From NCBI GenBank assembly GCA_028716845.1, contig JAQUPF010000003.1, positions 124,001 to 188,000 on the forward strand: a stretch of 64,000 nt of DNA. Direction: 5' to 3'. Below are positions 61,426 through 64,000 of this stretch, piece after piece (position 1 is the stretch's first letter; every line of letters begins with the position of its first letter). A program made the position numbers and the translations under genes. The notes beneath the pieces are model-generated. The model was not told the origin of the DNA. It saw only the letters and a list, made by a program, of their open reading frames with translations, and did not search any database. Source of the stretch: a bacterium (GTDB lineage: Bacteria; Auribacterota; Tritonobacteria; UBA1439).

Positions 61426-62841
61426 TCACCATATCGAGCCGGCCGCCTTCGCGAGCATCTGGAACTCATGCCACGATCGCACCGAGAGGAGCCTCCTGGC
61501 GACGTAGGACGGCCGGCAATAGAACGATTTGAAAAACCGCTTCTGCCACCGGTCAAGCTCATCGGCGGGAAAGACGGAAAAGTAGTTTCCCATCTCGGCG
61601 ATGGACTCCCGCCTGCCGCGGGTATATTCCGCCCAGAAATCCCGCCCCGTCTCTTCCATCACCTGGGAATACAATCTCGATGGAGGGCACGGCGTGAGCT
61701 TGTTCACCTGGATGAAATCGCAGGAGAGCGATTTGGCGAATCGGATGGTCCTTTCGAGCGAAACGCGATCCTCTCCGGGGTTGCCGATCATGAAGAACGC
61801 GAGCGTGGAGATGCCCGCCTCGCGCGCCCATGCGAACGCCGCGCGAATCCGCTCGAGCGGGATGCTGCGACTGAGCATTCTGAGGACCTCGGCGTCCCCG
61901 GATTCGACACCCATGTGTATCTTGAAGCATCCCGCCTGATGCATCGCCTTGAGCATCTCGGGGTTCACGAGATCCGCGCGCGTCCTGACCGACCAGAGCA
62001 CGTCGATCCCCCTGGTGCGAATGGCATCGCAGATGGCAAAAACCCTGTCCGGGCTGAGCGTAAAGGTCTCGTCCTGGAACCAGATCTCCCGTATGCCGTG
62101 CCTCCTGTAGCATTCCTCGATCTCGTCGATGACGTGCCCGGCGCTGCGCATCTGGTAGGTGATGCTCCCCACGTCGCAATACGCACATTTGAAGGGGCAG
62201 CCGTAGCTGGATATCATCACAGTGATCGGCCGGCGCTTCGACATGACGCACCTGTACGCGTGGTTCGGGAGCAGGTGCCGCGCGGGGAATGGCACCTCCT
62301 CAAGGGAGGTGCCCCGGTCCCGCCGAGGCGTCTCCCGCACGGCACCGTTCCTCCTGTGGATGAGACCGTTGACATGCTCGAGATCGCCGGAGCCCTCTTC
62401 GAGGGCGCGGAGCAGCGCGGGAAGGCTCTCCCACCCCTCGCCGACGATTCCGTAGTCGATGCAGGAGTGCGAGAGCGTCTCGCGGGGGTAGATGCCCATG
62501 TGCATCCCCCCCACGATGACGGGGAGGGGATATCGCTCTCTGACTGCGGCAATGGAGGGGAGGACGTCCAGGAAGGATTCCGTTATCAGGTTGTAGCAGA
62601 CGGCCGCCGGCCTGAACCGGACCAACTCCTCCGCGATGTCCCGCGGCGACATCTTCAGCGCGAACGCCTCGATGTAATTGACATCGAACCCCTCCCTCTC
62701 CAGCGCGCCCGCGAGGTAGGCGAGGCTCAGGTTGGGCAGTATCTGAGCGACATCGGTATAGGCCCTGCGCACCTTCTCCGTGTACATGAGCTCGGGAACC
62801 GCCTGCGGCAGATTCACGAGCGCGACCCTGCACGCGTTCAT
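61426..62841 (-). CDS. B12-binding-domain radical SAM enzyme
   Basis: 471 aa. VALVNLPQAVPELMYTEKV, ILPNLSLAYLAGAL, VCYNLITESFLDVL and GGMHMGIYPRE near residue 111 form the cobalamin-type domain. CxxxCxxC (GCPFKCAYC) is at about 215, then FQDETFTLSPDRV, MGVESGDAEVL and FFMIGNPGEDRVSL. C-terminal FYCRPSYVARRLLSVRS is a member of the FYLRP group. ATG 62841 overlaps the stop of the upstream non-B12 radical SAM (ATGA), suggesting two consecutive radical steps on one substrate. Confidence 0.9.
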   Translation of the reverse strand: MNACRVALVNLPQAVPELMYTEKVRRAYTDVAQILPNLSLAYLAGALEREGFDVNYIEAFALKMSPRDIAEELVRFRPAAVCYNLITESFLDVLPSIAAVRERYPLPVIVGGMHMGIYPRETLSHSCIDYGIVGEGWESLPALLRALEEGSGDLEHVNGLIHRRNGAVRETPRRDRGTSLEEVPFPARHLLPNHAYRCVMSKRRPITVMISSYGCPFKCAYCDVGSITYQMRSAGHVIDEIEECYRRHGIREIWFQDETFTLSPDRVFAICDAIRTRGIDVLWSVRTRADLVNPEMLKAMHQAGCFKIHMGVESGDAEVLRMLSRSIPLERIRAAFAWAREAGISTLAFFMIGNPGEDRVSLERTIRFAKSLSCDFIQVNKLTPCPPSRLYSQVMEETGRDFWAEYTRGRRESIAEMGNYFSVFPADELDRWQKRFFKSFYCRPSYVARRLLSVRSWHEFQMLAKAAGSIW

Positions 62842-63911
62842 CCGCCGGCCCTGATGGTGAACTGTTTCAACCAGTGCCCGATCGTCGAGGGATGGAGGGA
62901 GAACATCAGATTGAGCTCGGTATGGCACGCCTGGATGCACGCCCTGCAGGGGATATCCCCGAGGTTCCGGAACGCGCGGGCGAAGCCGACTTTCCTGAAA
63001 TCGAGGTACCTCCGCTTGTCTTTGCGATCGATGAACGTCGAGCCGCAGTGATACACGGACCCGTCGATGTCGATCATGCAGAACAGCTTCCCGGCCCAGC
63101 ATTTCACCCGCCTGTCCACGAGAGAGGGGAGGAAGCATTGACGATGGTCCGGCCATTTCAGCATGGCATACCTGATGCTTTCCGGAGAGGAGATGACGGG
63201 CGCGCCCTCCTTCCGCCTGCGGAGCAACGTCTCGCCGGCGCGGCGGTATTCCTCATCGGAGAGGAGGAGGTCCTCCAGCGGATGCCGCGTCTGGAAACCG
63301 GCGGGCTGATCGATCCCCTGCGGGTAGTGCAGGCACTGGAAATTGCATCGGAAATCATATTTCCTTGCGGTCTCCAGGATATAGTCGATATGGGGCGCAT
63401 TGCGCTTCGTGAGGATGGTCGTGGTAAGGAAGGGGATCCCATGCTCCTTCAGAATCTCGAATGCGCGGAGCAGGTGCCGAAAACTCCCCCTCCCCTTGAG
63501 ACCGTCGTGGACCTCCTCGGGGCCCTCGAAGCTCAGGAAGAGGTAATCGACCCCCGCGAGGGCGTTGATGCGCGCGGGGATGAAATGCTCCCGCACGGAG
63601 AGGGTGAGATAGAGCCCCCGCCCCTTGATATGGCGTATTATTTCGCCTATGTCGTCCCGCATGAGCGGGTCGCCGCCGCTCAGGTGCATCCGCTGGGTAC
63701 CGGCCTCCCTCGCCTCGTCGGCAAGGCGGAGGACGTCCTCGAGTGGAAGATCCTTCTCCCCCGTTCGCGAAAGGTTGCAGTACGCGCAGTTGGCGGGGCA
63801 GCGATTCGTTATGTCCACCCACACGGCGAGCGGCGTCCTGACCCCGAAGAGGTGTGCCTTTGCAACGGCGGCCCCTATCTTTACGACCCTCGCCCATTCC
63901 ATGGGATTCAA
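62838..63911 (-). CDS. Radical SAM protein with C-terminal cysteine cluster (no B12 domain)
   Basis: 357 aa from TTG 63911 (ATG 63902 is the alternative). CxxxCxxC (CPANCAYC) is near residue 38, then MHLSGGDPLMR. The C-terminus has CWAGKLFCMIDIDGSVYHC and CRACIQACHTELNLMF, closely similar to the tail of the protein at 6792-7892 and suggestive of an auxiliary Fe-S cluster of SPASM/twitch type. The TTG forms a TTGA overlap with a stop of another frame, fitting the overlap style of the window. It probably acts with the coupled B12-radical SAM. Confidence 0.87.
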   Translation of the reverse strand: MNPMEWARVVKIGAAVAKAHLFGVRTPLAVWVDITNRCPANCAYCNLSRTGEKDLPLEDVLRLADEAREAGTQRMHLSGGDPLMRDDIGEIIRHIKGRGLYLTLSVREHFIPARINALAGVDYLFLSFEGPEEVHDGLKGRGSFRHLLRAFEILKEHGIPFLTTTILTKRNAPHIDYILETARKYDFRCNFQCLHYPQGIDQPAGFQTRHPLEDLLLSDEEYRRAGETLLRRRKEGAPVISSPESIRYAMLKWPDHRQCFLPSLVDRRVKCWAGKLFCMIDIDGSVYHCGSTFIDRKDKRRYLDFRKVGFARAFRNLGDIPCRACIQACHTELNLMFSLHPSTIGHWLKQFTIRAGG

Positions 63912-64000
63912 TCGCCTTTTCGAGGTACCGATCCGCGCCTGCGCGGATGGAACATCCTTCGCGCCCGCCTTCTCCGGCGCGGCAAGGTAGTGGAGTACAA
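63908..64000 (-). CDS. Possible C-terminal fragment of an upstream gene
   Basis: A minus-strand frame open from the window edge ends at TGA 63910-63908, overlapping the TTG of the next gene by four bases. Its 30 visible codons encode an Arg-rich tail (TLPRRRRRARRMFHPRRR). Only the overlap style supports it. Confidence 0.3.
   Translation of the reverse strand: MYSTTLPRRRRRARRMFHPRRRGSVPRKGD

Noticed and set aside
13583-62841. Assigning each B12-radical SAM protein as a methyltransferase (for example HpnP, Fom3 or TsrM)
   Set aside because: The sequences show only the general class B architecture. No residue pattern visible by eye separates methylation from ring contraction, cyclisation or other chemistry.
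1-64000. Insertion sequence, integrase, tRNA or phage attachment site that could explain gene acquisition
   Set aside because: No transposase, recombinase or tRNA-like sequence was found anywhere in the window on either strand.

Overview
This is a gene-dense, high-GC chromosomal segment from a bacterium with ordinary sigma70-like promoters, Shine-Dalgarno sequences and many genes coupled by 4-base stop/start overlaps. I see no rRNA, tRNA, CRISPR array, transposase or phage gene. The content (very many radical SAM genes, YfhO/GT39/GT87-like membrane proteins, and intergenic 'CACGGAT' repeat elements) resembles large glycan islands of uncultivated environmental bacteria such as PVC-group, Omnitrophota-like or deltaproteobacterial lineages. 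The sequence alone does not fix the phylum.

Almost everything is consistent with building and decorating a surface glycan, glycolipid or related lipid. I count about 48 well-supported genes. Thirteen are radical SAM enzymes, 11 of which have the N-terminal cobalamin-binding-like fold (class B). Eleven are large polytopic membrane proteins, mostly GT-C-like with an acidic pair after the first helix. There are also 5 family-2 glycosyltransferases, 5 SAM methyltransferases, 2 FAD oxidoreductases of the protoporphyrinogen-oxidase/UDP-galactopyranose-mutase superfamily, and a set of sugar-modifying enzymes.

Layout. 1-2.7 kb: C-terminally cut YfhO-like membrane protein (-). 3.0-6.8 kb: sugar-nucleotide operon (+) with SDR dehydratase/epimerase, hexapeptide acetyltransferase, alpha/alpha-toroid protein and WecB-like epimerase. 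6.8-8.7 kb: GT2 plus non-B12 radical SAM (-). 8.9-9.7 kb: orphan secreted protein with its own promoter. 9.7-11.5 kb: GT-C protein (+). 11.5-20 kb: minus-strand series of B12-radical SAM, NodU-type carbamoyltransferase, GT2, methyltransferase, B12-radical SAM and membrane protein. 20.1-23.2 kb: membrane protein plus two methyltransferases (-). 23.4-24.3 kb: ChbG/HpnK-like deacetylase (+). 24.4-29.4 kb: GT39, then B12-radical SAM plus GT-C. 29.5-33.5 kb: GT2, asparagine-synthase-like amidotransferase and B12-radical SAM (-). 33.7-36.0 kb: GT87 plus esterase (-). 36.1-38.5 kb: methyltransferase and B12-radical SAM (+). 38.5-41.5 kb: GNAT, FAD enzyme and DegT aminotransferase (-). 41.8-43.7 kb: DUF6020-like membrane protein (+). 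43.7-46.7 kb: B12-radical SAM plus GT-C (-). 46.9-50.5 kb: B12-radical SAM, methyltransferase, NodB-like deacetylase and GT2 (+), partly lower in GC. 50.7-55.8 kb: two paralogous membrane proteins flanking a methyltransferase-like/GT2 fusion (-). 55.8-61.3 kb: three consecutive coupled B12-radical SAM genes and an FAD enzyme (-). 61.4-64 kb: B12-radical SAM and a second non-B12 radical SAM (-).

Working together (inference): soluble enzymes make unusual sugar nucleotides (4-keto, amino, N-acyl, carbamoyl or amide groups). GT2 enzymes place sugars on polyprenyl phosphate, and GT-C proteins transfer them outside the membrane. The B12-radical SAM enzymes, each usually beside a GT-C or GT2 gene, would alkylate or rearrange unactivated carbons of the lipid or sugar. 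No Wzx/Wzy or ABC export system, cobalamin riboswitch or dedicated regulator is visible. The most unusual property is the density and diversity of B12-radical SAM enzymes, several sharing a C-terminal FYLRP-type motif, dispersed in separately promoted cassettes on both strands.
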